DNA of 64,000 nucleotides from assembly GCF_000757385.1 (NCBI RefSeq), contig NZ_JRHH01000003.1:1-64000 (forward strand), written 5' to 3'. The first letter of the stretch is position 1. Every line of letters starts with the position of its first letter. Shown in pieces: positions 54,258-62,969 of this stretch. The notes under the pieces were generated by a model. The model saw only the letters and a list, made by a program, of their open reading frames with translations. It was not told the DNA's origin and did not search any database. Source of the DNA: Flavobacterium aquatile LMG 4008 = ATCC 11947 (lineage in GTDB: Bacteria > Bacteroidota > Bacteroidia > Flavobacteriales > Flavobacteriaceae). The position numbers and the translations under genes were made by a program.

Positions 54258-56348
54258 ATGGCAGTTTTACAAAAAATTAGACAACGTTCTGGATTACTTT
54301 TATTAGTTATCGGGTTTGCATTATTAGCTTTCGTTGTTGGTGAAGCAATTCAAAGCGGTGGATTTAACTCTCCATCAAAAGATGTTGGTAGCATTAATGG
54401 AAAAGATGTTCCTTTTGAAGACTTTAGAATGAAAGTCGCAAATATGGAAAAAAGTGGTCAAGGAACTACACAAACTCAAGCTGCAAATCAACTATGGGAA
54501 CAAGAAATTGCGATCGCACTTCTTTCTGCAGAATTTGATAAGTTAGGTCTTCGTGCTGGTGAAAATCATATCATCGAAAATTTTAAAAATGATCCAAATA
54601 TTGGACAAAATCCTGCTTTCTTAAATGAATTAGGGAAATTTGACCTTAAAAAATTTAAAGAGTATTTCAAAACTAATCCTGAGCAAGCTCAAATGATGAA
54701 GGATAGAGAAAAAGATGCTGAATTGAATGCGAAATACCAAATGTATGCTGCTTTAATCAAAGGTGGAATGTACACAACAGAAGCTGAAGGTAAATTCAAA
54801 TACGAGTTAGAATCAAACAAAACTTCTTTTGATTATGTAGCACTTTTATATTCTACAGTAAAAGATAGCGATATTAAAGTTACTGATGAAGATTATGTTG
54901 CTTACATGAAAAAGCATGAAAAAAGATTCAAATCTGATGGAACTCGTGAAATCGAATACGTTGTTATAGAAGATACTCCATCTAAGGAAGATCAAACGGA
55001 AGCAAAAGCTAAAATTGATGCATTATTAACTGGAGGAGTTGTTTTTAACAATGAAACTAAAACTAATGACACTATTCCAAGTTTTAAAAATGCTTCAAAT
55101 GTAGCTGAATATATTGCTGCTAACTCAGATACTCCTTACGATTCAACTTATGTAAGCAAACAAGATTTGCCAGCAGAACACGCTGAGGCATTATTTAATT
55201 TGCCTGTAGGTGAAGTTTACGGACCATACATTACTGGTAAATATTATGCTGTTTCTAAATCAATGGGAAGAAAATCTGGAGCGAAAGCTAAAGCAAGCCA
55301 TATTTTAATTTCTTGGGAAGGAACGCAAGTACCTAACAAAAAAGAAAAAAGAACTAAAGAAGAAGCTAAAGTTAAAGCTGAAAGTTTATTAGCTCAAGCT
55401 GTTGCTAATCCTGGAAGTTTTACAATGTTAGCATTAACAAATTCTGATGATTCATCTGCTCAAAGTGGTGGTGATTTAGGATATTTTGGTCCAAACCAAA
55501 TGGTAAAACCTTTTAATGATTTTGTATTTGCAAATCCAATTGGTAAAATTGGTTTAGTTGAAACAGAATTTGGTTACCATATTATTAACGTTACCGATAA
55601 ACAAGATGCTGTTCGTTTAGCAACAGTTTCTCAAAAAGTTGATCCTTCACAAAAAACTACTGATGATGCTTACACTAAAGCAACTAAATTTGAAATGGAT
55701 GCTGCTTCTAAAGATTTTGCTGTTGTTGCAAAATCTGCTGGTGTAACTGTTAATCCTGCAATTAAAGCAAAACCAATGGACGAAATGTTTGGTTCTGTTG
55801 GGAATCAAAGACAAATTGTAAAATGGGCTTACAGCGAAGCTAAAGTTGGTGATGTAAAACGTTTCGAAATTGTAAACGTTGGCCACGTTATTGCTAAATT
55901 AACTAAAATAAACGAAAAAGGTTTAATGACAGTTGAAGAAGCAAAACCAATGATTGAAAGTATTATTAAAAACGAGAAAAAAGCTGAAAAATTAAAAGCA
56001 AAAGCTTCAGGTTCTTCATTAGAAGCTATCGCTAAAGCAAATGCTACAACGGTTCAACAAGCGGTAGATGTTACTATCGGTAACCCAGTTTTAAACGGTG
56101 TTGGTGCTGAACAAAAAGTTGTTGGAACTGCTTTCGGAACTGCAGCAGGAAAATTATCTGCTCCAATTGAAGGAAATAGTGGTATTTATGTAATTAAAGC
56201 TAAATCGGTTTTAAAAGCACCAAAAGCTGCTAACTATACTGATTATGTAAACAAAGTAAAAGCAATGTCTAGCCAAGGTGTAGGAAGAGTTATTCCAGCA
56301 TTGAAAAGTGACGCTAAAATTGAAGATAACAGATTAGAATTCTATTAA
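54258..56348 (+). CDS. PpiD/SurA-type peptidylprolyl isomerase
   Basis: 696 residues. N-terminal membrane anchor (LLLLVIGFALLAFVVGEAI, about 14-32), a SurA-N-like helical region (about 40-230), and a parvulin domain (about 343-450; SHILISWEG, SGGDLGYFGPNQMVKPFNDFVF, GYHIINVTD). It helps fold proteins crossing the periplasm. It has its own upstream region (108 bases), with a partial -7 box reading TATTTTCG near 54221. The downstream palindromic terminator isolates it from the convergent kinase gene. Confidence 0.92.
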   Translation: MAVLQKIRQRSGLLLLVIGFALLAFVVGEAIQSGGFNSPSKDVGSINGKDVPFEDFRMKVANMEKSGQGTTQTQAANQLWEQEIAIALLSAEFDKLGLRAGENHIIENFKNDPNIGQNPAFLNELGKFDLKKFKEYFKTNPEQAQMMKDREKDAELNAKYQMYAALIKGGMYTTEAEGKFKYELESNKTSFDYVALLYSTVKDSDIKVTDEDYVAYMKKHEKRFKSDGTREIEYVVIEDTPSKEDQTEAKAKIDALLTGGVVFNNETKTNDTIPSFKNASNVAEYIAANSDTPYDSTYVSKQDLPAEHAEALFNLPVGEVYGPYITGKYYAVSKSMGRKSGAKAKASHILISWEGTQVPNKKEKRTKEEAKVKAESLLAQAVANPGSFTMLALTNSDDSSAQSGGDLGYFGPNQMVKPFNDFVFANPIGKIGLVETEFGYHIINVTDKQDAVRLATVSQKVDPSQKTTDDAYTKATKFEMDAASKDFAVVAKSAGVTVNPAIKAKPMDEMFGSVGNQRQIVKWAYSEAKVGDVKRFEIVNVGHVIAKLTKINEKGLMTVEEAKPMIESIIKNEKKAEKLKAKASGSSLEAIAKANATTVQQAVDVTIGNPVLNGVGAEQKVVGTAFGTAAGKLSAPIEGNSGIYVIKAKSVLKAPKAANYTDYVNKVKAMSSQGVGRVIPALKSDAKIEDNRLEFY

Positions 56349-56365
56349 TATTCTAAATCTTACTT

Positions 56366-56400
56366 AATAAAAAAATCCTGAGCATGCTCAGGATTTTTTG
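56366..56400. terminator. Bidirectional palindromic terminator
   Basis: AAAATCCTGAGCA (56371-56383) and TGCTCAGGATTTT (56384-56396) form a perfect 26-base palindrome with A- and T-runs on both sides. It serves both convergent genes. Confidence 0.9.
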
Positions 56401-56419
56401 TTTTTAAATATTCTCAAAA

Positions 56420-57334
56420 TTATAAAATCATATCTTCGTAAGGAATCACAATTCCATATCCTTTATTTTTGAAATAGGAAGTTGGATTTTCCTTAGAAAT
56501 TGTCAAAACAAAATCGCCACCCCAAGCGCCAAGACTTTTAATAACACCATCGAAATCGTGAAATAGAGCTTCTTTAACCGTTTGTTGTTCTAGAATCGAA
56601 CTCATTTCTATTTCGTGTTTTTGTAACGCTATAGCGAACTCTTTTGGCTCAGTTGCATTGATAACTGTATCGGTGATAGCATCAATTTTTTTAATGGTTT
56701 TTGTAATGTCACCATGATTTTGCAAATAGCTAGCAATTGCCGACTTACTACTCTGCTTTTTATTGAGGTAAACAAAGTAAATTTTATCAGAAAAAGTGGG
56801 ATTGAATGGTATGTTTTCAACAACAGGTTTATCGTTTACCAATTGATATAGAATAGGTGAGTTGTTTTGCGCGCAAGCCAAATCATAACCGCTTCCACCA
56901 AAACTTTTTCTTAGTAAATCGTAGGCATTAATGTTAAGCCAATCTGCAATATTGTTTATTAATGTGGAAGAAGTTCCCAATCCCCAAAATTTTGGAAAAG
57001 TTAATTCGGTTGTGATTTTATATCCTTTGGATTTGGTAATAAAATCTGGATTCAGATTATAAGCTTCGTGTAAAATCTCAATCAAGGTATTTTTGATGTT
57101 CTGATTTTCTTCGTGCTTGTGTTTTTTAATTATGGATTCAAATGTTATATTAGATTCAAACCAAATGCTTCCGTCAGCATCGTAACTTTTCCATTCGATT
57201 ACTTCGCCAATTGCTTCTTCAATGATTAAATTTTGACCAAATTTCGTTGGCAATGCCAATGCTTTTGCGCCATCAAGAACTACATATTCTCCTGTAATTA
57301 GTAATTTTCCGTTGCTGTAAAAGGTTTGCTTCAT
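56420..57334 (-). CDS. GYDIA-family GHMP kinase (probable phosphomevalonate kinase)
   Basis: 304 residues, GHMP fold. N-terminal motif GKLLITGEYVVLDGAKALALP (9-29), ATP loop FWGLGTSSTLINNIADWL near 116-133, the family signature FGGSGYDLACA near 144-154 (here GYDLA rather than GYDIA), and the C-terminal LGAWGGDFVLTIS near 268-280. The family occurs in Bacteroidota beside HMG-CoA reductase. The mevalonate pathway needs a phosphomevalonate kinase, which is not otherwise seen in the window, so this is the likely role; no experiment is implied. It follows the reductase gene in the same direction, across 148 bases with a Flavo-1-like element. Confidence 0.88.
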   Translation of the reverse strand: MKQTFYSNGKLLITGEYVVLDGAKALALPTKFGQNLIIEEAIGEVIEWKSYDADGSIWFESNITFESIIKKHKHEENQNIKNTLIEILHEAYNLNPDFITKSKGYKITTELTFPKFWGLGTSSTLINNIADWLNINAYDLLRKSFGGSGYDLACAQNNSPILYQLVNDKPVVENIPFNPTFSDKIYFVYLNKKQSSKSAIASYLQNHGDITKTIKKIDAITDTVINATEPKEFAIALQKHEIEMSSILEQQTVKEALFHDFDGVIKSLGAWGGDFVLTISKENPTSYFKNKGYGIVIPYEDMIL

Positions 57335-57380
57335 TGATAATCTTGTTTTGAAATGATGATTTTGTTTCCAAAAGTTTGCA

Positions 57381-57482
57381 ATCTAGCCCTGATTGGAGGG
57401 AAAAACTCCCGATTTTTATCGGGATTTTGGAAGGAAAGCAGGAAAATGGATTATTATAAATGCGCAAGCCATTCGCTTCTAA
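57381..57482 (+). ncRNA. Flavo-1-like structured RNA/repeat element, copy 2
   Basis: CTAGCCCTGATTGG (57383-57396), a hairpin CCCGAT/ATCGGG (57408-57413, 57418-57423), AAGGAAAGCAGGAAAA (57431-57446), and ATTCGCTTCTAA at the end (57471-57482). The outer blocks match copy 1 at 905-988 in order; the middle differs. The orientation is plus, opposite to both flanking genes, so it would be antisense to the reductase-kinase transcript. Confidence 0.5.
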
Positions 57483-58799
57483 TTATTTTCTTAAATTTTC
57501 AATAAATGACACAACCGAAGCATGAGAAATGGTTTTGTTTTCAAAATGCTTTTTAATGGTTTTGCGTTCTTCATCAGAAGTCTCAAATTGATTTAAAATA
57601 TTATTGATGTGCATTTTCATATGACCTTCCTGAATTCCGGTTGTCGTTAACGAACGCAATGCTGCAAAGTTTTGTGCCAAACCAGTCACGGCTACAATTT
57701 GCATTAATTGGTGCGAACTTGGTTTTCCTAGAATTTGTAAAGCCATTTTTACCAATGGATGTAATGACGTTAATCCGCCGACAGTTCCAAGAGCTAATGG
57801 CATTTCCATCCAAAAAGTAAAGATGCCGTTTTCAATTTTGGCGTGTGATAAACTTGAATATTTTCCAGATCGAGATGCATAAGCGTGAACTCCGGCTTCT
57901 ACTGCTCGAAAGTCATTTCCTGTGGCTAAAACTACAGCATCAACGCCATTCATAATTCCTTTGTTGTGTGTTACTGCACGAAAAGGTTCTATTTCGGCAA
58001 TTTTTACCGCTTGAACAAATTTTTCTGCAAACTCTTGCGGATTGTTTATATTTTTTTCTGCCAATTCTTCAACTCTACAAGAAACTTCAGCGCGAACTAT
58101 GCAATTGGGAACGTAATTCGATAAAATACTCATCACAACTTGAATGTCTTTTTCGTCATCTGAAAAGTCAGAAAAATTTTGAGCTTCTTCTTTTAATGTT
58201 TTTGCAAATTGTTCCAAACACGAATTTATAAAATTGGCGCCCATGGAATCTTTCGTTTCAAAAGTGGCATGAAGCTGAAAATAGTTTTCTAGTTCTTTGG
58301 TTTTATTTCGAAGTTCAATGTCAAGAATTCCGCCACCGCGTTTTTGCATATTTTTAGTAATGCTATCGGTTTCGGTGTAGAATTTCGATTTTGTTTGCTT
58401 GAAGAATTGTTCCAGTTTATCAACATCACCTTTATATAAAAAGTGAACCTGACCAATTTTTTCTGAATTCAAAACGGTTGCTTTAAATCCGCCACGAGTT
58501 GACCAGAATTTAGCCGATTTTGCAGCAGCAGCAACAACCGAACTTTCTTCAATTACCATTGGAACCGAATAATAATTTTCGTTGATAAGAAAATTCGGAG
58601 CAATCCCCATTGGTAAATAGAAATTGGTTATTGTGTTTTCAATAAATTCGTCGTGAAGTTTTTGAAGACTTTCATCGTTGTTCCAATATTGTTTTATGGT
58701 CGCAATGGCATCGGTTGGGCTAGTAAAATATTCAGTAGCAATCCAATTGATTTTTTCTTCTTTGGATAATTTGGAAAATCCTGCAATAGCGTTGTTCAT
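57483..58799 (-). CDS. Hydroxymethylglutaryl-CoA reductase, class II (degradative type)
   Basis: 438 residues. Visible features: NYYSVPMVIEESSVVAAAAKSAKFW (HMG-CoA binding, near 77-101), THNKGIMNGVDAVVLATGNDFRAVEAGVHAYA (catalytic region, near 275-306), and ALGTVGGLTSLHP near 337-349. Class II enzymes of Bacteroidota make mevalonate in the mevalonate pathway in spite of the name. I chose the start at 58799: a -7 box reading TATCTTTG lies at 58828-58835 inside the open frame that extends to 58964, and the extra 55 residues look like noncoding translation. Confidence 0.92.
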   Translation of the reverse strand: MNNAIAGFSKLSKEEKINWIATEYFTSPTDAIATIKQYWNNDESLQKLHDEFIENTITNFYLPMGIAPNFLINENYYSVPMVIEESSVVAAAAKSAKFWSTRGGFKATVLNSEKIGQVHFLYKGDVDKLEQFFKQTKSKFYTETDSITKNMQKRGGGILDIELRNKTKELENYFQLHATFETKDSMGANFINSCLEQFAKTLKEEAQNFSDFSDDEKDIQVVMSILSNYVPNCIVRAEVSCRVEELAEKNINNPQEFAEKFVQAVKIAEIEPFRAVTHNKGIMNGVDAVVLATGNDFRAVEAGVHAYASRSGKYSSLSHAKIENGIFTFWMEMPLALGTVGGLTSLHPLVKMALQILGKPSSHQLMQIVAVTGLAQNFAALRSLTTTGIQEGHMKMHINNILNQFETSDEERKTIKKHFENKTISHASVVSFIENLRK

Positions 58800-58827
58800 A
58801 TCGAAATGATTTGGGCTTAATTTTTCA

Positions 58828-58835
58828 CAAAGATA
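58828..58835 (-). promoter_or_regulatory. Promoter -7 box of the HMG-CoA reductase gene
   Basis: TATCTTTG on the minus strand, identical to the box of the mevalonate operon at 3962-3969, 28 bases before the chosen ATG. Confidence 0.7.
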
Positions 58836-58968
58836 CACTTTAGATTTTATTGTAATAATTGGATTTTGATAAATATGTAAGGTCTTAAAATTGCATTTAA
58901 CATAAAAATAAGTCATTATTTCCAAAAAAATCACTAAAATTGGACTCGTTTTATAATCAATCAAAAAT

Positions 58969-61137
58969 ATGATGTCAAAAAAATTACTAGCGCTATTTAT
59001 TTTAACTAGTTTTTCTGTTATTGCTCAGCAAAAAATCTCCGTTGAAGAAATATATACAGGCGCTTTTCGTACCAAAGGAATGGATGCTTTACAATCCATG
59101 AAAAACACAAACCAATACACAGTTCTAAACTCAGATAGAACTTCAAGAACACAGCAAATCGATCTTTATGACTTTGCTACTCTAAAAAAAGTCTCGACTT
59201 TAATCGATACAAAATCCTACAAAGATTTATCAGAAGGAATTGATAGTTACACTTTTAGTAACGATGAAAAGCAAATTTTAATTGCAAATAATACCTCTCC
59301 AATTTTTCGTCATTCGTTTACTGCCACTTATTATTTGTATAATCTTGCTACTAAAGAATTGACTAAAGTTTTAGAAAATGTACAAGAACCAACTTTTTCT
59401 CCAGATGGAACAAAAATTGGATATGCTAAAGAAAACAATTTGTTTATCTATGATATTGCATCAAAAGCAATTACTCAAGTAACGACTGACGGAAAGAAAA
59501 ACGAAATCATCAACGGAATTACGGATTGGGTTTACGAAGAAGAATTTGCGTTTGTAAGAGCTTTCGATTGGAGTGCCGATAGTAAAAAATTAGCTTTCAT
59601 TAGATTTGACGAAAGTAAAGTACCTCAATTTTCTATGGATATGTATCAAAAAGATTTGTATCCAACATCACAAACCTTCAAATATCCAAAAGCTGGAGAA
59701 AAAAATTCTGAAGTTTCATTACATGTTTTTGAAGTAGGAAGTAAATCAGCTAAGAAAATCAATTTAGGAAACTATTCTGATTTTTATATTGCTAGAATGA
59801 AATGGACAAATGATGATAACGTTTTGTCTGCGCAAGTGTTAAATCGTCACCAAGATAATTTAGATTTGATTTTTGTTGATGGAACTACAGGAACTGCAAA
59901 AGTGGTTTTGAATGAAAAAGACAAAGCATATGTTGATGTAACTGATAATTTAACGTTCTTAAAAGACAATAGTTTTATTTGGACTTCAGAAAAAGATGGT
60001 TTTAATCATATTTATTTGTACGATAAATCTGGAAAATTGAAAAATCAAGTGACTAAAGGAAAATGGGAAGTTACGAATTACTATGGTTTTGACGAAAAAA
60101 CAAAAACAGTTTTTTATCAATCGGTAGAAAATGGTTCAACCTTAAGAGACGTTTATAAAATTTCGCTTGACGGAAAAAAGAAAGTGAAATTATCTTCTCA
60201 AGTTGGAACAAATGGCGCGACTTTTAGTCCCGATTTTACTTACTACATCAACACTTATTCTAGCGTTACAACACCACCAACTTATACTTTAAACAGTTCT
60301 AAAGACGGAAAACAAGCTCAAGAAATTGTAAATAATACAGCCTTAGTTGAAAAAATAAAAAAATACGACTTACCAACAAAAGAGTTTTTCGAATTAACAA
60401 CAGAAAAAGGACATAAACTAAACGCTTGGATGATCAAACCAAAAGATTTTGATGCTAATAAAAAATATCCAGTTTTTATGTATCAATATTCTGGTCCAGG
60501 TTCGCAAGAAGTGGCTAATAACTGGTTGGATACAAACGATATGTGGTTTATGATGTTGTCACAACAAGGATACATCACAGTTTGTGTTGACGGTCGTGGA
60601 ACAGGATTTAAAGGTGCCGATTTCAAGAAATGTACTCAGAAAGAACTAGGAAAATTTGAAGTTGAAGATCAAATTGATGCTGCAAAAGTTATAGGGAATT
60701 ATGCTTATGTAGATAAATCTAGAATTGGTATATTTGGCTGGTCTTATGGCGGATTTATGTCGAGCAACTGTTTGTTTAAAGGCGCCGATGTTTTTAAAAT
60801 GGCTATTGCTGTTGCGCCAGTTACAAACTGGAGATTTTACGATAGCGTTTATACCGAAAGATACATGCAAACGCCACAAGAAAATGCAAGCGGATATGAT
60901 GAAAATTCACCAATTAATCATGTGAGTAAATTAAAAGGAAACTTTTTATTAATTCATGGAACGGCTGATGATAATGTACATGTTCAAAATTCAATGCAAA
61001 TGATAGAAGCATTAGTTCAAGCTAATAAACAATTTGATTGGGCAATCTATCCAGACAAAAACCACGGAATTTATGGTGGTAAAACCAGAATTCAGTTGTT
61101 TAATAAAATGACGAATTACATAAAAGAAAAATTATAA
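58969..61137 (+). CDS. Dipeptidyl peptidase IV-type S9 serine peptidase
   Basis: 722 residues. Signal peptide (about 1-19, SVIAQ), a beta-propeller domain (about 40-480) with the double-Glu N-terminus-binding stretch DWVYEEEFAF (about 187-196), and a C-terminal alpha/beta-hydrolase with S592 (GWSYGG), D667 (TADDNVH) and H699 (NHGIYGG). It cuts X-Pro or X-Ala dipeptides from peptide N-termini in the periplasm or outside. It lies directly upstream of two POT peptide transporters in the same direction, which suggests joint peptide use. Confidence 0.93.
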   Translation: MMSKKLLALFILTSFSVIAQQKISVEEIYTGAFRTKGMDALQSMKNTNQYTVLNSDRTSRTQQIDLYDFATLKKVSTLIDTKSYKDLSEGIDSYTFSNDEKQILIANNTSPIFRHSFTATYYLYNLATKELTKVLENVQEPTFSPDGTKIGYAKENNLFIYDIASKAITQVTTDGKKNEIINGITDWVYEEEFAFVRAFDWSADSKKLAFIRFDESKVPQFSMDMYQKDLYPTSQTFKYPKAGEKNSEVSLHVFEVGSKSAKKINLGNYSDFYIARMKWTNDDNVLSAQVLNRHQDNLDLIFVDGTTGTAKVVLNEKDKAYVDVTDNLTFLKDNSFIWTSEKDGFNHIYLYDKSGKLKNQVTKGKWEVTNYYGFDEKTKTVFYQSVENGSTLRDVYKISLDGKKKVKLSSQVGTNGATFSPDFTYYINTYSSVTTPPTYTLNSSKDGKQAQEIVNNTALVEKIKKYDLPTKEFFELTTEKGHKLNAWMIKPKDFDANKKYPVFMYQYSGPGSQEVANNWLDTNDMWFMMLSQQGYITVCVDGRGTGFKGADFKKCTQKELGKFEVEDQIDAAKVIGNYAYVDKSRIGIFGWSYGGFMSSNCLFKGADVFKMAIAVAPVTNWRFYDSVYTERYMQTPQENASGYDENSPINHVSKLKGNFLLIHGTADDNVHVQNSMQMIEALVQANKQFDWAIYPDKNHGIYGGKTRIQLFNKMTNYIKEKL

Positions 61138-61184
61138 AATTACAACTAACAAACCTATACCTAACAAAATTTAAATAGAATACT

Positions 61185-62891
61185 ATGAGTGAAACAGCAG
61201 TAAAAACAGGACATCCAAAAGGACTTTGGGTATTATTTGGAACCGAAATGTGGGAAAGGTTCAACTTCTACGGAATGCGAGCTATCTTGACCTTATTTAT
61301 GGTGAATGCCTTAATGTTGGGAGAATCAAACGCATCAATTATATATGGAGGTTTTTTAGCTCTTTGTTACTTAACACCACTTTTGGGAGGTTTTATTTCT
61401 GATAAATATCTAGGGAATAGAAGTTGTATCATGCTTGGTGGAACTTTGATGGCGATTGGTCAGTTTTCATTATTTTACAGTGCAACTATTTATGATAGTA
61501 ATTTAGACTTTTCTAAAGCTATTTTCTGGTTGGGTCTATTTGTTATTATTTTCGGAAACGGATTTTTTAAACCTAACATTTCTTCAATGGTTGGTAGTTT
61601 GTATCCACCTCAAGAAAAGACCAAATTGGATTCTGCTTTTACCATCTTTTACATGGGAATTAATATTGGAGCTTTATTGAGTCAATATTTTGTACCTCTT
61701 TTTGCTGATGTAAAAGTTAATGGAATACAAGATCCTACAGTTTTTAAATGGGGTTATTTAATGGCTGGTATTGCAATGGTTTTAGGAACATTAGTTTTTT
61801 TCTTTTTGAAAGATAAATATGTTGTTTCTCCTGATGGAACTGCCATTGGAGCGAAACCTAATAAAGATTCATCAAAAGGCGAAGTCGAAGAACAAGCTAA
61901 ATTCTCAAGTAAATCAATAGGAATTGCATCAGTTTTATTTGTTGTTTTATTTTTTGCTTTTAGATACGTACTAGTTTCAGAAATTGGATTTAGTAATTTT
62001 GAAATTGGAACATTAGTTAAAGGAATCATTTATCCGATTATTTATGGTGCTGGAATTTCATTAGCTTTTTTAATCATGAGTTCTGCTGAAAACAAAATTG
62101 AGAGAGAAAGAATTTCGGTAATTTATATTGTTTCTTTTTTTATTATTTTCTTTTGGGCAGCATTTGAGCAAGCTGGTTCATCATTAACATTTATTGCTTC
62201 AAATCAAACAGATCGAACTTTTATTTTTGGATGGGATATGCCTGCTTCAATGGTTCAGATTTTTAATGGGCTTTTTGTTGTGTTATTAGCAGTTCCTTTC
62301 AGTATAATGTGGGATAGGTTAAGAGCAAAACAGAAAGAACCAATTTCGCCAATGAAGCAAGCATTGGGACTAGCTTTGATTGCTTTAAGTTATTTTATTA
62401 TAGCGCACAATGTAAAAGATTTAGGGAATAGTGGCTTATTGGCTATAAAATGGTTGGTTTTATTATATTTTATCCAAACTATGGGTGAGCTTTGTTTATC
62501 ACCTATTGGATTATCTTTGGTTGGAAAGTTAGCTCCAAAACGTTTTGCTTCATTATTATATGGTGTTTTCTTTATTTCTAACGCTGCTGGATATGCTTTA
62601 GCTGGTTCACTTGGAGCAATCATTCCTGCTACAGGTGATAAATTTCTAAAAGCAGAAAAATTGGGCGTAAATCTTCAAGATGTTTTAGATAAAAAAGCAA
62701 CGTTAACAGTTGAGCAAGTTGCGATGTTTGAAAAAGAACAATTACCAACCGAATATACTTCATTTGGAGGTTTTGAAATTCATAGTTTATATGAGTTTTT
62801 CATGGTTTTTGTTATTTTATGTGGTATCGCTGCAATAATCTTGGCTCTTTTAACGCCGAAATTAAAGAAGATGATGAATGGTGTGAGATAA
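61185..62891 (+). CDS. POT-family proton-dependent oligopeptide transporter
   Basis: 568 residues with about 12-14 hydrophobic helices. POT signatures: FGTEMWERFNFYGMRAILTLFM near 18-39 (ExxERFxYY motif), GNGFFKPNISSMVG near 125-138, FTIFYMGINIGALLS near 153-167 and FFWAAFEQAGSSL near 321-333. It imports di- and tripeptides with protons. It follows the DPP-IV peptidase by 47 bases and ends at a strong terminator. Confidence 0.93.
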   Translation: MSETAVKTGHPKGLWVLFGTEMWERFNFYGMRAILTLFMVNALMLGESNASIIYGGFLALCYLTPLLGGFISDKYLGNRSCIMLGGTLMAIGQFSLFYSATIYDSNLDFSKAIFWLGLFVIIFGNGFFKPNISSMVGSLYPPQEKTKLDSAFTIFYMGINIGALLSQYFVPLFADVKVNGIQDPTVFKWGYLMAGIAMVLGTLVFFFLKDKYVVSPDGTAIGAKPNKDSSKGEVEEQAKFSSKSIGIASVLFVVLFFAFRYVLVSEIGFSNFEIGTLVKGIIYPIIYGAGISLAFLIMSSAENKIERERISVIYIVSFFIIFFWAAFEQAGSSLTFIASNQTDRTFIFGWDMPASMVQIFNGLFVVLLAVPFSIMWDRLRAKQKEPISPMKQALGLALIALSYFIIAHNVKDLGNSGLLAIKWLVLLYFIQTMGELCLSPIGLSLVGKLAPKRFASLLYGVFFISNAAGYALAGSLGAIIPATGDKFLKAEKLGVNLQDVLDKKATLTVEQVAMFEKEQLPTEYTSFGGFEIHSLYEFFMVFVILCGIAAIILALLTPKLKKMMNGVR

Positions 62892-62920
62892 TCGCATTTT
62901 AAAATATTTTTTATATCTTT

Positions 62921-62957
62921 CAAACCTACAAGAAATCCTTGTAGGTTTGTTTTTTTA
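62921..62957 (+). terminator. Terminator between the two POT genes
   Basis: CAAACCTACAAG (62921-62932) and CTTGTAGGTTTG (62938-62949) form a 12-base perfect stem with a 5-base loop, then TTTTTT. The second POT gene starts 13 bases later. Confidence 0.9.
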
Positions 62958-62969
62958 AATTGAATTATT

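Noticed and set aside
58800..58964. Longer start of HMG-CoA reductase
   Set aside because: Contains the promoter box at 58828-58835; the 55 extra residues have no family likeness.
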